Shown: piece by piece, positions 8,422-17,077 of the stretch | Layout of the letters: every line of letters begins with the position of its first letter | Numbering within the stretch: position 1 is the first letter of the stretch | DNA from: an uncultured Polaribacter sp. | Lineage (GTDB): Bacteria; Bacteroidota; Bacteroidia; Flavobacteriales; Flavobacteriaceae | NCBI GenBank assembly: GCA_943787375.1 | Contig: CALSME010000005.1 | Location: 248,001-312,000 of the forward strand | Reading direction: 5' to 3' | Length of the DNA stretch: 64,000 nt | Position numbers and translations under genes: made by a program | Notes under the pieces: generated by a model | Told to the model about the DNA's origin: nothing | What the model saw: only the letters and a program-made list of their open reading frames with translations | Databases searched by the model: none

Positions 8422-9081
8422 TTACTTTTTTTCTGCAATTACCTGTGTTCCTCCTTTTACAATATCTCCTAACTTAACAGTAAGTTTTGTGTCTAAAGGT
8501 AAGAAAAGATCAACTCTTGATCCAAATTTGATGAAGCCGGCATCGGTACCTTGCACAATTTCATCTCCTTTTACTGCATAGTTTACAATTCTCTTTGCCA
8601 ATGCACCAGCAATTTGACGGTATAAAATTTCACCAAAAGAACGATTCTCTAACACGATTGTAGTTCTTTCATTTTCTGTAGAAGCTTTTGGGTGCCATGC
8701 AACCAAATATTTCCCTGGATGATATTTGCTGTAATTTACAGTACCACTCATTGCGTAGCGAGTTACGTGTACGTTAATGGGAGACATGAAAATAGACACT
8801 TGTAACCTTTTGTCTTTAAAATATTCTGTTTCCTCAACTTCTTCTATTACTACAACTTTACCATCTACAGGAGCTATAATATGCTTTTCATTAAGTATTG
8901 TGTTTCTTTTAGGGTTTCTAAAAAATTGCAAAATAATGATTAAAAAACCTAGAATTAAAACCTGAATGGTCTTTACCATCCATACAATTTCAATAAATTT
9001 CTCTGAAAGTAAAATCCCCGCAATACTTAGTAGTAATGAAACTACAATAATCTTATAACCTTCTTTGTGAAAACGAATCAT
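8422..9081 (-). CDS. psd: Phosphatidylserine decarboxylase, short type
   Basis: A 219-residue membrane-associated enzyme that makes phosphatidylethanolamine. Two hydrophobic helices lie at residues 10-60. The self-cleavage region is AGFIKFGSRVDLFLPL, where chain cleavage before the serine of FGSR would create the pyruvoyl cofactor; MSPINVHVTRYAMSG carries conserved histidines. Length and motifs fit the short Psd type rather than the E. coli type. It is separated by 3 bases from cdsA and 1 base from ACBP, so it is a middle gene of the operon. Confidence 0.95.
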   Translation of the reverse strand: MIRFHKEGYKIIVVSLLLSIAGILLSEKFIEIVWMVKTIQVLILGFLIIILQFFRNPKRNTILNEKHIIAPVDGKVVVIEEVEETEYFKDKRLQVSIFMSPINVHVTRYAMSGTVNYSKYHPGKYLVAWHPKASTENERTTIVLENRSFGEILYRQIAGALAKRIVNYAVKGDEIVQGTDAGFIKFGSRVDLFLPLDTKLTVKLGDIVKGGTQVIAEKK

Positions 9082-9084
9082 GAA

Positions 9085-9879
9085 TTATATTATAAAGTTG
9101 ATATACAAATATACAAACGGAGCAACAAATAACAAACTATCAAATCTGTCTAAAATCCCTCCATGACCGGGCATTATTGTACCACTGTCTTTTATGTTAG
9201 CCTGTCTTTTAAATTTTGATTCTACTAAATCTCCAATGGTACCAATAACCGAAACGATTACAGCAATTACAATCCAGTTTATTAAACTGTAGTTTGTTAC
9301 ATAAATGGAGATGAGATACCCTGTAGCGATTGAAAATATGAGACCGCCAAAAAAACCTTCAATCGTTTTTTTTGGTGATATAGAAACAAACAGTTTTCTT
9401 TTTCCGAAATTCTTACCTACAATAAAAGCAAAACTATCATTCGTCCAAATAAGGAGTAAGATACTTAAGATAGTAGCTGCATTATATTGGTCTCCTTGGA
9501 AAGGGATTAAAACTAAAAAACAAAAAGAAAATACAATGTATCGTATCGTGAGGCCCATTTTTGAACGATCATCTTGATAAGAAATTTCTTTTTTCGAAAT
9601 TAATTGATAGCTTAAAAAAAGGGATGAGATAATATTAATCCCTAAAATACCAACCACAGCATAGTTGTCAGAGTTTTTTAATAAAAGGAAAACAGCCGCA
9701 GCAAAAAACAGGTAGGATGCAAGACTTTTAAAATGAATGATTTTGTGAAATTCCCAAATTGAAATTCCTGCAAAAATAGCCGTCAGAATTACAAATGATT
9801 CTTTAGAATATAGGATTGCGGAAACAAAAAGAAAAACGAAAATAAGTCCAGATAAACTCCTTCTTAAAAGGTTGCGCAT
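9085..9879 (-). CDS. cdsA: Phosphatidate cytidylyltransferase
   Basis: A 264-residue polytopic membrane protein with about eight hydrophobic segments. It makes CDP-diacylglycerol from phosphatidic acid and CTP, the branch point for phospholipids. The C-terminal signature SKFKRQANIKDSGTIMPGHGGILDRFDS is nearly the CdsA PROSITE pattern, and WTNDSFAFIVGKNFGKRKL matches the catalytic region. I use ATG 9879, one base after the LUD gene stop, rather than TTG 9894, which would overlap it. It feeds psd directly downstream. Confidence 0.96.
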   Translation of the reverse strand: MRNLLRRSLSGLIFVFLFVSAILYSKESFVILTAIFAGISIWEFHKIIHFKSLASYLFFAAAVFLLLKNSDNYAVVGILGINIISSLFLSYQLISKKEISYQDDRSKMGLTIRYIVFSFCFLVLIPFQGDQYNAATILSILLLIWTNDSFAFIVGKNFGKRKLFVSISPKKTIEGFFGGLIFSIATGYLISIYVTNYSLINWIVIAVIVSVIGTIGDLVESKFKRQANIKDSGTIMPGHGGILDRFDSLLFVAPFVYLYINFII

Positions 9880-9880
9880 A

Positions 9881-10459
9881 TTATAAATCTTCAAATAGCA
9901 GCAAATATAAGTTTTTTGAATTACTGTTGCCGTAGTTTAAAAAATTATCATCATTTTTTTTGAGTGTATAATTTTTAATAGCACTTATATTGGTTGGTAA
10001 GTTTTTTTTAGAGCTTGTTTTAATCCCTGTTAGTCCTTGCCCCGTATTTTTTACAATCTGACTCGTGCTTGCATAAATGATGAAATTTTCAGAAAATTCA
10101 GTAATTTTTTTACTTTTTAATTGGTTTGAAGACAATAGGATATCTCCTTTGTCTGCAATTAAATGTTCGCAAGAAGTAAAAACTGGTAATTCTTGGTTTG
10201 TTTCTGATGTCTCTGTCTCTTTATTGATGTACTTTAAAAGAGTGGAGTCCAAAAGTTGAAGTTGATCCCATTTGTTTTCAACGAGAATATTTTTTAAGTT
10301 TGAAATTACTTCTTCCTTATTTGAACAGTATAGAAACTTTCCGCCTTTGGAAAGAAAATTATGTACAAACAAATCATCTAAAGATAAAGAAACCTCTTGA
10401 TTCTTGGTTTGTTCATCATCAAATGATTGTCTGCCGAGTAGTTTTTTGAGAAAATTCAT
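9881..10459 (-). CDS. LUD domain-containing protein (LutC/YkgG-like)
   Basis: A 192-residue soluble protein. The C-terminal half reads like a LUD domain: FTSCEHLIADKGDILLSS, then FIIYASTSQIVKNTGQGL. LUD proteins such as LutC belong to lactate-utilisation complexes, but this one stands alone between ftsH and cdsA with no LutA or LutB beside it. This position is, as I recall, common in flavobacteria, so a role linked to the membrane or FtsH is possible but unproven. It lies 21 bases after ftsH and 1 base before cdsA. Confidence 0.75.
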   Translation of the reverse strand: MNFLKKLLGRQSFDDEQTKNQEVSLSLDDLFVHNFLSKGGKFLYCSNKEEVISNLKNILVENKWDQLQLLDSTLLKYINKETETSETNQELPVFTSCEHLIADKGDILLSSNQLKSKKITEFSENFIIYASTSQIVKNTGQGLTGIKTSSKKNLPTNISAIKNYTLKKNDDNFLNYGNSNSKNLYLLLFEDL

Positions 10460-10480
10460 TACTAAAATTAAAGCGTTTGA

Positions 10481-12466
10481 TTATTCACCAGTATTTTCTT
10501 CTACAGGTGAAATAGCGACGTCTTTTTCTTCTTCAATTTTTGCTTCTTTTAGAGGTTGAGTTTCAACATCAAAAGGTCTTTTTCCAAATATTTTTTCTAA
10601 ATCATTTTTAAAAATTACTTCTTTTTCTAAAAGTAATTCTGCTAAAGTGGTCAGTTTTTCTTTGTGTGTAGTTAATAACTCGACAGCCCTTAGATATTGA
10701 GCTTCAATCATCTTAGAGATTTCTCTGTCAATGGTTTTTGCCGTTTCTTCACTGTATGGTTTTACAAATGCATCATTTCCAGAAGAGTCATAATAGGTAA
10801 TGTTACCAACTTCTTCATTTAAACCATAAACTGTAACCATTGCTCTCGCTTGTTTGGTTACCTTTTCTAAATCACTTAATGCACCTGTTGAGATTTTATT
10901 AAAAATGATTTTCTCTGCAGCTCTTCCTCCTAAGGTAGCACACATTTCATCCAACATTTGTTCTGTTTGCACAATCATCCTTTCTGCTGGTAAGTACCAA
11001 GCAGCTCCCAAAGATTGTCCTCTAGGTACTATAGTTACCTTTACGAGTGGCGCAGCGTGTTCTAGCATCCAACTCACCGTAGCGTGTCCAGCTTCATGAA
11101 AAGCAATTGTTTTTTTCTCTTTGGGCGTAATTACTTTATTTTTCTTTTCTAAACCACCCACAATACGATCAACGGCATCTAAGAAATCTTGATGTGCTAT
11201 AGCTTTTTTGTCCTGTCTTGCCGCTATTAAAGCCGCTTCATTACACATATTTGCAATATCTGCACCAGAAAAACCTGGGGTTTGTTGTGCTAAAAATTCA
11301 ACTTTTACATCTTCGCCTAATTTCAGGGGCTTTATATGCACATCAAAAATTTCTTTCCGCTCATTAATGTCTGGTAAGTCTACATAAATTTGACGATCAA
11401 AACGTCCTGCACGCATTAAGGCTTTGTCTAAAACATCTGCTCTGTTAGTTGCAGCAACAACAATAACATTGGTATCGGTTCCAAAACCGTCCATTTCCGT
11501 TAGTAGTTGATTCAACGTGTTTTCTCTTTCATCATTCCCACCGGTCATGCTGTTTTTTCCACGAGCTCTACCAATCGCATCAATCTCATCAATAAAAATA
11601 ATAGAAGGTGATTTTTGTTGTGCTTGCTTAAACAAATCTCTCACTCGAGAGGCACCAACGCCAACAAACATCTCTACAAAATCTGATCCAGACAAAGAAA
11701 AGAAAGGAACGCCTGCTTCTCCTGCAACTGCCTTTGCTAAGAGTGTTTTACCGGTTCCTGGGGGCCCTACAAGTAAAGCTCCTTTTGGTATTTTTCCTCC
11801 TAAGGCGGTGTATTTTTCAGGATGTTTTAAGAAATCTACAATTTCTTGCACCTCCTCTTTTGCACCTTCTAATCCTGCTACATTCTCAAAGGTTGTTTTT
11901 ACTTTAGTGTCTTTGTCAAAAAGTTTTGCTTTCGATTTTCCAATATTAAAAATTTGTCCACCACCACCAGCGCCTCCGCCACCAGACATTCTTTTCATGA
12001 AAAATAACCAAACTCCGATTAATAAGATGAAAGGTAAATAATTAAAGATGCTTTCAACAATACTGGTCTGATTGTCATTTCGCATGTCCACAGACAATTT
12101 GTATTTCTCTTTCGCTTTGCTAACTTCATTTTCGAAATTTTGCTGATCTCCAAAATTGTATTCATAAATCGGTGATCCAGGTCTATAAAAAGTACCTGTT
12201 TTGAAATCTTTGTATTTGCTTTTGGCTAATGCATCTTCGGTTAAGTAAATTTGAGCGGTAGTATTATTAACCACTAAAATTTTTTCAATTTCATTATCAT
12301 TTAAAATTTCCTCAAATTTATTTTTAGACAAACTTTTAGAAGCCAAAGCATCAGAATTTAAAAACTGAAAAACGATTAGGGCTATAAAAACAGCTCCATA
12401 AATCCAGTATGAACTAAATTTTGCCTTGGGGGATTTTGGTTTATTTTCTTTATTCGAATCACTCAT
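10481..12466 (-). CDS. ftsH: ATP-dependent zinc metalloprotease FtsH
   Basis: A 661-residue inner-membrane AAA+ protease that extracts and degrades damaged membrane proteins and selected regulators. A first transmembrane helix lies at about residues 20-38, a periplasmic domain follows, and a second helix at 143-157. A glycine-rich linker [11 protein letters not shown] sits at 161-171. Walker A GPPGTGKT is at 234-241, Walker B IIFIDEID near 289-296, the arginine-finger region MRAGRFDRQ near 351-359, and the zinc site HEAGH at 457-461. The acidic tail (about residues 630-661) is typical of Bacteroidota. It is the second gene of the rsfS operon. Confidence 0.98.
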   Translation of the reverse strand: MSDSNKENKPKSPKAKFSSYWIYGAVFIALIVFQFLNSDALASKSLSKNKFEEILNDNEIEKILVVNNTTAQIYLTEDALAKSKYKDFKTGTFYRPGSPIYEYNFGDQQNFENEVSKAKEKYKLSVDMRNDNQTSIVESIFNYLPFILLIGVWLFFMKRMSGGGGAGGGGQIFNIGKSKAKLFDKDTKVKTTFENVAGLEGAKEEVQEIVDFLKHPEKYTALGGKIPKGALLVGPPGTGKTLLAKAVAGEAGVPFFSLSGSDFVEMFVGVGASRVRDLFKQAQQKSPSIIFIDEIDAIGRARGKNSMTGGNDERENTLNQLLTEMDGFGTDTNVIVVAATNRADVLDKALMRAGRFDRQIYVDLPDINERKEIFDVHIKPLKLGEDVKVEFLAQQTPGFSGADIANMCNEAALIAARQDKKAIAHQDFLDAVDRIVGGLEKKNKVITPKEKKTIAFHEAGHATVSWMLEHAAPLVKVTIVPRGQSLGAAWYLPAERMIVQTEQMLDEMCATLGGRAAEKIIFNKISTGALSDLEKVTKQARAMVTVYGLNEEVGNITYYDSSGNDAFVKPYSEETAKTIDREISKMIEAQYLRAVELLTTHKEKLTTLAELLLEKEVIFKNDLEKIFGKRPFDVETQPLKEAKIEEEKDVAISPVEENTGE

Positions 12467-12490
12467 ATTTTAAAAAATGAAATGTGTTTG

Positions 12491-12856
12491 TTAAGATTTT
12501 ATTTCAGTAATTTTTGCGTCACCCCAAAGACTTTCGATGTCATAAAATTCGCGTACATGTTTTTGAAAAACATGTACAACAACATTTACGTAGTCCATTA
12601 AAATCCATTCGGAATTGTTTTGACCCTCTATATGCCATGGTTTGTCTTTGATTTCCTTAGAAACCGTTTTCTGGACAGATCCAGAAATTGCGTTTACTTG
12701 CGTGTTTGAATTCCCTGAACAAATGATGAAATAATCACAAACAGTGTTTTCGATTTCTCTTAAGTCTAATAATTGAATGTCTTCTCCCTTAACATTATCA
12801 ATTCCTTTTATAATAACAGCGATTAACTCGTCTGTATTGATTTTCTTTTTGGTCAT
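12491..12856 (-). CDS. rsfS: Ribosome silencing factor
   Basis: A 121-residue RsfS/Iojap protein. It shows LLDLREIENTVCDYFIICSGNSNTQV and HIEGQNNSEWILMDYVNVVVHVF, the conserved core. RsfS binds ribosomal protein uL14 on the large subunit and blocks subunit joining during starvation. It is the first gene of a seven-gene operon; ftsH starts 24 bases downstream. A -7 box lies at 12878-12885. The divergent birA starts 86 bases away. Confidence 0.96.
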   Translation of the reverse strand: MTKKKINTDELIAVIIKGIDNVKGEDIQLLDLREIENTVCDYFIICSGNSNTQVNAISGSVQKTVSKEIKDKPWHIEGQNNSEWILMDYVNVVVHVFQKHVREFYDIESLWGDAKITEIKS

Positions 12857-12877
12857 TAAAATTTATAAATTAATACG

Positions 12878-12885
12878 CAAAGTTA
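12878..12885 (-). promoter_or_regulatory. -7 promoter box of the rsfS-ftsH-cdsA-psd operon
   Basis: TAACTTTG on the minus strand fits TAnnTTTG and lies 21 bases before the rsfS ATG. No good -33 TTG is seen at the expected distance. Confidence 0.45.
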
Positions 12886-12942
12886 TTGTTTTTTTGTCAG
12901 TTTTTTGTGTAATATTGAACTAGTTTATACATTATTTAACAC

Positions 12943-13674
12943 TTGAAAATAATCAAACTTGATGCCATCGATTCTACCAATTCTTTTTTAAAAGATTTGG
13001 GGCGTACTTCTGTTTTAAATAATTTTACTACGGTTACTGCAAAACAACAATTAAAAGGGCGTGGGCAACAAACAGGTTCTTGGGCTTCTGAAAGGGGTAA
13101 AAACCTAACATTCAGCACTTATGTCTCTTTTTTAGCGTTGGAAACAAATAGCCATAAGTACCTCAGTTTTGCGGTAAGTCTTGCTGTTTTAGAAGCACTT
13201 AAATACTTGGAAATTCCAAATTTACAAGTAAAATGGCCCAACGACATTCTGGCAGGGAATGATAAAATAGCGGGTATTTTAATTGAAAACACCTTGAAAG
13301 AGCAAAAAATACAAGCTGCAATTATCGGAATTGGATTGAATGTAAATCAAGAATCCTTTCCAGTATTTTCGAGGAAGGCAACTTCCATTAAAAACTGTTT
13401 GCAAAAAGAGATTGATTTAGAGGAGACCCTTCAATTGCTATTAAAGCACTTACAATCGAAAATAGCACTTTTAAATGGAGGTCAATATCAATTGTTAGAA
13501 GCACAGTTTCTAGATTGTTTGTACAAAAAAAACGTTCCAACGACTTTTAAAAATCGTGACAACGTTTTGTTTATGGGAATGATTCTAGGGGTTTCTCCCG
13601 AAGGAAAATTACAAATCTTGTTAGAGGATGATTCCATTGAAGAATTCGGAATCAAAGAAGTTTCCTTTGCTTAA
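12943..13674 (+). CDS. birA: Biotin--[acetyl-CoA-carboxylase] ligase, TTG start
   Basis: A 243-residue biotin protein ligase that attaches biotin to the carboxylase carrier protein. Marks: KLDAIDSTNSFLKDL, GRGQQTGSWASERGKNL (the biotinyl-AMP loop, usually GRGRxGRxW), VKWPNDIL and KIAGILIE. It lacks the DNA-binding domain of E. coli BirA. The start must be TTG 12943: an in-frame TAA lies at 12937-12939 and there is no in-frame ATG until far inside the protein. Its stop shares the TTAA at 13671-13674 with the convergent SRPBCC gene. Confidence 0.93.
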   Translation: MKIIKLDAIDSTNSFLKDLGRTSVLNNFTTVTAKQQLKGRGQQTGSWASERGKNLTFSTYVSFLALETNSHKYLSFAVSLAVLEALKYLEIPNLQVKWPNDILAGNDKIAGILIENTLKEQKIQAAIIGIGLNVNQESFPVFSRKATSIKNCLQKEIDLEETLQLLLKHLQSKIALLNGGQYQLLEAQFLDCLYKKNVPTTFKNRDNVLFMGMILGVSPEGKLQILLEDDSIEEFGIKEVSFA

Positions 13675-14060
13675 AGTTTTGCAATATGTTCGGTGAGCGT
13701 ATTTACAAATTTTGTTAAGGGTGCTTTAATCATCATGGCCATCATTGGATTAAATTCACCATCAAATTGAAGTTGCACCGAACTTGAGTTTTCAGTCACC
13801 TCTTCAATATTTGCTGCGAGTGTAAAAGGCAATTTACTACTAGCTGCCCCTAAGGTAATATTAGAATACGCTGTTTTATCTTTTAAAACCAGTCTAATTT
13901 CTGGCATCCCTTTCAAACCAAAAATAAACGAGTCACCATCCACCTCAAATTTTTGAATATTTTCAGGCATTAAGTTTTCGAAATTCGATAATTCTGTAAA
14001 AAAAGTAAAAATTTCTTTGGCAGATTTCTGCGTCGTTACTTTTGCTCCTTCAATGTTCAT
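13671..14060 (-). CDS. SRPBCC (START-like) family protein
   Basis: A 129-residue protein with the helix-grip pattern of SRPBCC domains: an N-terminal strand, then SAKEIFTFFTELSNFENLMPENI, alternating strands, and a long C-terminal helix (MIKAPLTKFVNTLTEHIAKL). Such domains bind hydrophobic ligands; the ligand here is unknown. It begins 10 bases after pyrE and is probably translated from the pyrE transcript, an arrangement I recall as frequent in flavobacteria. No catalytic residues can be assigned. Confidence 0.8.
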   Translation of the reverse strand: MNIEGAKVTTQKSAKEIFTFFTELSNFENLMPENIQKFEVDGDSFIFGLKGMPEIRLVLKDKTAYSNITLGAASSKLPFTLAANIEEVTENSSSVQLQFDGEFNPMMAMMIKAPLTKFVNTLTEHIAKL

Positions 14061-14070
14061 GGTCTATTTT

Positions 14071-14712
14071 TTATTGTTTCCAGTTACTTGGGTTTTTTCT
14101 CCATTCTTGCAGTGTGTCAATTTCATTTTCAGAAATGTAACTGCTGTCAGATGCTTGCTCCAGTAAATTACCGTAGTTACTCAACGTTGTTAAAGTAATA
14201 TTTTTCTCTTTAAAGTTGGTGTCTGCAATTTCAAAACCATAGGTAAAAATGGCTACCATTCCCTTCACAACCGCTCCCGCTTCTTTTAAAGCGGCTACTG
14301 CATTCAAACTACTTTTACCCGTGCTTATTAAGTCTTCAATAACCACTACGTTTTGACCGCTTTCCAAATATCCTTCAATTTGGTTTTTACGGCCATGATT
14401 TTTTGGTTCTGGTCTCACATATATAAAAGGAACGCCCAATTCTTGCGCCACCAAAATACCAATAGCAATAGCACCTGTAGCAACTCCTGCAATTACATCC
14501 GGTTTTCCATGTTGCTGTTCAACTATTTTTGCAATTTCTTCTTTTATAAAAACTCTTACGGCTGGGTAAGAAAGCGTAATTCTATTGTCGCAATAGATTG
14601 GGGATTTCCATCCTGAAGCCCATGAAAAAGGTTCATTTGGACTAAGTTTTATCGCCTTAATTTGCAATAAAAGTTCAGCGGTTTTTTTTGCTGTATCTTT
14701 GTTTAAAATCAT
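14071..14712 (-). CDS. pyrE: Orotate phosphoribosyltransferase
   Basis: A 213-residue enzyme that converts orotate and PRPP to OMP in pyrimidine synthesis. The PRPP-binding loop VVVIEDLISTGKSSLNA and the YVRPEPKNHGRKNQIEG flexible loop are clear. I chose ATG 14712 (MILNKDTAKKTAEL), where homologues begin; the open frame runs 88 codons further but enters the divergent NUDIX gene and looks unlike PyrE. The start codon lies head to head with the NUDIX start. pyrB and pyrR lie far away at 44-46 kb, so the pathway is split. Confidence 0.95.
   Translation of the reverse strand: MILNKDTAKKTAELLLQIKAIKLSPNEPFSWASGWKSPIYCDNRITLSYPAVRVFIKEEIAKIVEQQHGKPDVIAGVATGAIAIGILVAQELGVPFIYVRPEPKNHGRKNQIEGYLESGQNVVVIEDLISTGKSSLNAVAALKEAGAVVKGMVAIFTYGFEIADTNFKEKNITLTTLSNYGNLLEQASDSSYISENEIDTLQEWRKNPSNWKQ
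14694..14701 (+). promoter_or_regulatory. -7 promoter box for the NUDIX gene, inside pyrE
   Basis: TATCTTTG matches TAnnTTTG. It lies within the first codons of the opposite-strand pyrE gene. Transcription would begin a few bases upstream of 14711, giving a very short leader. A -33 element is not clear. Confidence 0.5.
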
Positions 14713-14716
14713 GTCA

Positions 14717-14724
14717 CAAATGTA
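14717..14724 (-). promoter_or_regulatory. -7 promoter box for pyrE, overlapping the NUDIX start
   Basis: TACATTTG on the minus strand matches TAnnTTTG and ends only 4 bases before the pyrE ATG at 14712. If used, the pyrE transcript would be leaderless or nearly so. The box covers the NUDIX ATG at 14720. Confidence 0.45.
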
Positions 14725-15328
14725 TAAAGTTTTTGTAAATGATAGCCTAATTATTTTAACAGATTCTTTGCCTAAACAAAATAAGTTGCCGGTATTTATA
14801 TTTGAAACCTTGTGTATTGATAATTTTTTGCAAAATATTATTGCCAATCCAACAAAAGAAATACTCCTCCTATGTACCGATTTAGAACAATCGAGGGCGC
14901 TTTTCTTTGAAAATTTTAAGATCGTTACAGCAGGTGGAGGATTGGTTTTAAATTCCCAAAAAGAAATACTATTCATTTATAGAAATGACACTTGGGACCT
15001 TCCAAAAGGGATGGTTGAAAAGGGAGAATCCATCGAAGCAACTGCCCTTAGAGAGGTTGCCGAAGAGTGTGGTATTGAAAGTCTTTCAATCGATCAATTT
15101 TTAATAACGACTTACCATTACTTTTATCGGAATGAAAAGTGCCTCAAAAAAACACATTGGTTTTTAATGCATTCCAATTTTGAAGGAGTCTTAAAACCAC
15201 AAGTAGAAGAGGGTATTACGGAAGTTGTTTTTAAGAACAAAACAGCGATTTTAGAGGCACTTCAAAACAGTTATGCCAACATTAAATTGGTTTATAACAA
15301 ATACTTAGACTTACAAGGTTACAATTAA
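14720..15328 (+). CDS. NUDIX hydrolase
   Basis: A 202-residue protein with an N-terminal region of about 70 residues (MYKVFVNDSLIILTD...) followed by a NUDIX domain. The NUDIX box is GMVEKGESIEATALREVAEECGI, matching Gx5Ex7REUxEExGU with all metal ligands. NUDIX enzymes hydrolyse nucleoside diphosphates linked to another group; the substrate is not predictable here. Homologues start at MYKVFVN, so I chose ATG 14720; ATG 14711 is possible and would overlap the pyrE start codon. The gene pairs head to head with pyrE, which may point to nucleotide metabolism. Confidence 0.9.
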   Translation: MYKVFVNDSLIILTDSLPKQNKLPVFIFETLCIDNFLQNIIANPTKEILLLCTDLEQSRALFFENFKIVTAGGGLVLNSQKEILFIYRNDTWDLPKGMVEKGESIEATALREVAEECGIESLSIDQFLITTYHYFYRNEKCLKKTHWFLMHSNFEGVLKPQVEEGITEVVFKNKTAILEALQNSYANIKLVYNKYLDLQGYN

Positions 15329-15337
15329 AAAACCTAC

Positions 15338-15345
15338 TATCTTTG
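15338..15345 (+). promoter_or_regulatory. -7 promoter box for the SulP gene
   Basis: TATCTTTG matches TAnnTTTG and lies 25 bases before the SulP ATG, just after the NUDIX stop. The transporter therefore probably has its own promoter. Confidence 0.5.
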
Positions 15346-15370
15346 CCGACTTCTAAAAGGAATAAAAATT

Positions 15371-16999
15371 ATGACCGAGTTTATCACAAAAAGAGTTAAT
15401 AATGTAAGAAATGATGTCTTATCAGGAATTACGGTAGCCTTAGCACTGGTTCCAGAAGCAGTCGCATTTGCTTTTGTGGCGGGTGTAGATCCTTTGGTGG
15501 GTTTGTATGCTGCTTTTATGGTAGGATTAATCACCTCAATATTTGGTGGGAGACCTGGGATGATTTCTGGTGCAACAGGCGCATTAGCAGTTGTAATGGT
15601 TTCATTGGTTTCGGAGGGGAACGCAATGGGAAGCCCTGATGAAAGTTTAGGTCTTTACTATCTTTTCTTAACGGTGATTCTAATGGGAGTTCTTCAGGTT
15701 TTAGCAGGTCTTTTTAAGTTAGGTAAATTTGTGAGATTAATTCCACATCCCGTAATGATGGGATTTGTGAACGGTTTGGCAATTGTAATTTTCTTGTCAC
15801 AATTAGGAATGTTTAAAACAATCGATGGTACCGATAAAGTATGGTTGGAAGGAGTTTCTTTGTGGTATATGGTTGGCTTAGTTGGTTTGACCATGTTAAT
15901 TATGTGGGGGCTTCCAAAAATAAAGGCAACAAAAAAGCTACCTGAAGCACTAATTGCTATTATCGTTGTTTCTGGAATTGTTATCTTCTCTAATTTAGAT
16001 GTTGCCACAGTAGGTTCTTTTATTAGAGATGGTGGTGGTGAAGGTTTAAAAGGGAGTTTCCCAGTTCCGGTTTTTGATACTTTTTCTAAAATACCGATGA
16101 ATATGGATACTTTTTGGTTCATTTTCCCATATGCTGGAATTTTAGCAGCTATAGGGTTAATTGAGTCTTTAATGACTTTGAACCTCATAGATGATTTAAC
16201 AGAAACTCGTGGAAATTCAAATCGAGAATGTGTTGCCCAAGGGGGTGCTAATATTATTACAGGATTGTTTGGTGGTATGGGGGGCTGTGCAATGATTGGA
16301 CAATCTATAATCAATATAAAAGGAGGTGGGCGTGGACGCTTGTCTGGATTGACAGCTGCAGTTTTCTTATTGATATTTATTCTATTCGGATCTTCTTATA
16401 TTGAACAAGTGCCAATTGCTGCTCTAGTTGGCGTCATGTTTATGGTGGTTATTGGAACATTTGCATGGTCAAGTTTTAGAATCATGAATAAGATTCCAAA
16501 ATCTGATGTTTTTGTGTTGATTTTAGTTTCTTCGCTAACCGTAATTTTTGATTTAGCGTTTGCTGTAATTGCTGGAGTCATTGTTAGTGCCTTGGTTTTT
16601 GCATGGGAAAATGCGAGAAAGATTCGTGCAAGAAAAAGAATTAAAGATGACGGAACCAAAGTGTATGAAATTTGGGGCCCTTTGTTCTTTGGAAGTATTG
16701 CGACGTTTAATGAGAAATTCGATGTTAAAAATGATCCAGAAAGTGTAGAAATCGATTTTGTGGAAGCGCGTGTTTCTGATCATTCTGCCATAGAAGCAAT
16801 TTTTGCTTTGGTTGAAAAATATCAAGCTGAAGGCAAAAACATAAAGCTAAAACATTTAAGCAAAGATTGTAAAATCTTATTGTATAAAGCAAGCCCCATA
16901 TTTGTAGGAATTATAGAGGAGGGGATTGATGATCCAAGATATCACTTAGCGGCTAATCCAGAAGATTTTCCAAAACCTCTCGCGGAATACAAGTTTTAG
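15371..16999 (+). CDS. SulP family inorganic anion transporter with STAS domain
   Basis: A 542-residue inner-membrane protein with about 12-14 hydrophobic segments followed by a cytoplasmic STAS domain at about residues 430-530. The early segment VLSGITVALALVPEAVAFAFVAGVDP is the SulP signature, and GGMGGCAMIGQSIINIKGGGRGRLSG is the second conserved block. Family members carry sulfate, bicarbonate or other anions, often with sodium or protons; the substrate is not predictable. It is shorter than plant and animal members but normal for this bacterial group. A strong terminator follows at 17023-17056. Confidence 0.93.
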   Translation: MTEFITKRVNNVRNDVLSGITVALALVPEAVAFAFVAGVDPLVGLYAAFMVGLITSIFGGRPGMISGATGALAVVMVSLVSEGNAMGSPDESLGLYYLFLTVILMGVLQVLAGLFKLGKFVRLIPHPVMMGFVNGLAIVIFLSQLGMFKTIDGTDKVWLEGVSLWYMVGLVGLTMLIMWGLPKIKATKKLPEALIAIIVVSGIVIFSNLDVATVGSFIRDGGGEGLKGSFPVPVFDTFSKIPMNMDTFWFIFPYAGILAAIGLIESLMTLNLIDDLTETRGNSNRECVAQGGANIITGLFGGMGGCAMIGQSIINIKGGGRGRLSGLTAAVFLLIFILFGSSYIEQVPIAALVGVMFMVVIGTFAWSSFRIMNKIPKSDVFVLILVSSLTVIFDLAFAVIAGVIVSALVFAWENARKIRARKRIKDDGTKVYEIWGPLFFGSIATFNEKFDVKNDPESVEIDFVEARVSDHSAIEAIFALVEKYQAEGKNIKLKHLSKDCKILLYKASPIFVGIIEEGIDDPRYHLAANPEDFPKPLAEYKF

Positions 17000-17022
17000 C
17001 GTTTTAAAAAATAGATATTATT

Positions 17023-17056
17023 AAAAAAGCGCAACTTTTATAAGTTGCGCTTTTTT
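17023..17056. terminator. Bidirectional intrinsic terminator
   Basis: AAAAAAGCGCAACTT at 17023-17037 pairs perfectly with AAGTTGCGCTTTTTT at 17042-17056 around the loop TTAT. It separates the SulP gene from the convergent molybdenum hydroxylase operon. Confidence 0.92.
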
Positions 17057-17077
17057 ATTTCGTATTGTGAACCATGC

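Noticed and set aside
11517..12041. 174-residue plus-strand ORF opposite ftsH
   Set aside because: Composition (Pro/Ser-rich, mirror of the Gly-rich linker) shows an antisense shadow of a certain gene.
14713..14976. 88-codon N-terminal extension of pyrE
   Set aside because: It runs through the divergent NUDIX gene, is unlike PyrE, and homologues begin at ATG 14712.
15694..16314. 206-residue minus-strand ORF opposite the SulP transporter
   Set aside because: Proline-rich mirror image of membrane codons; no family features.
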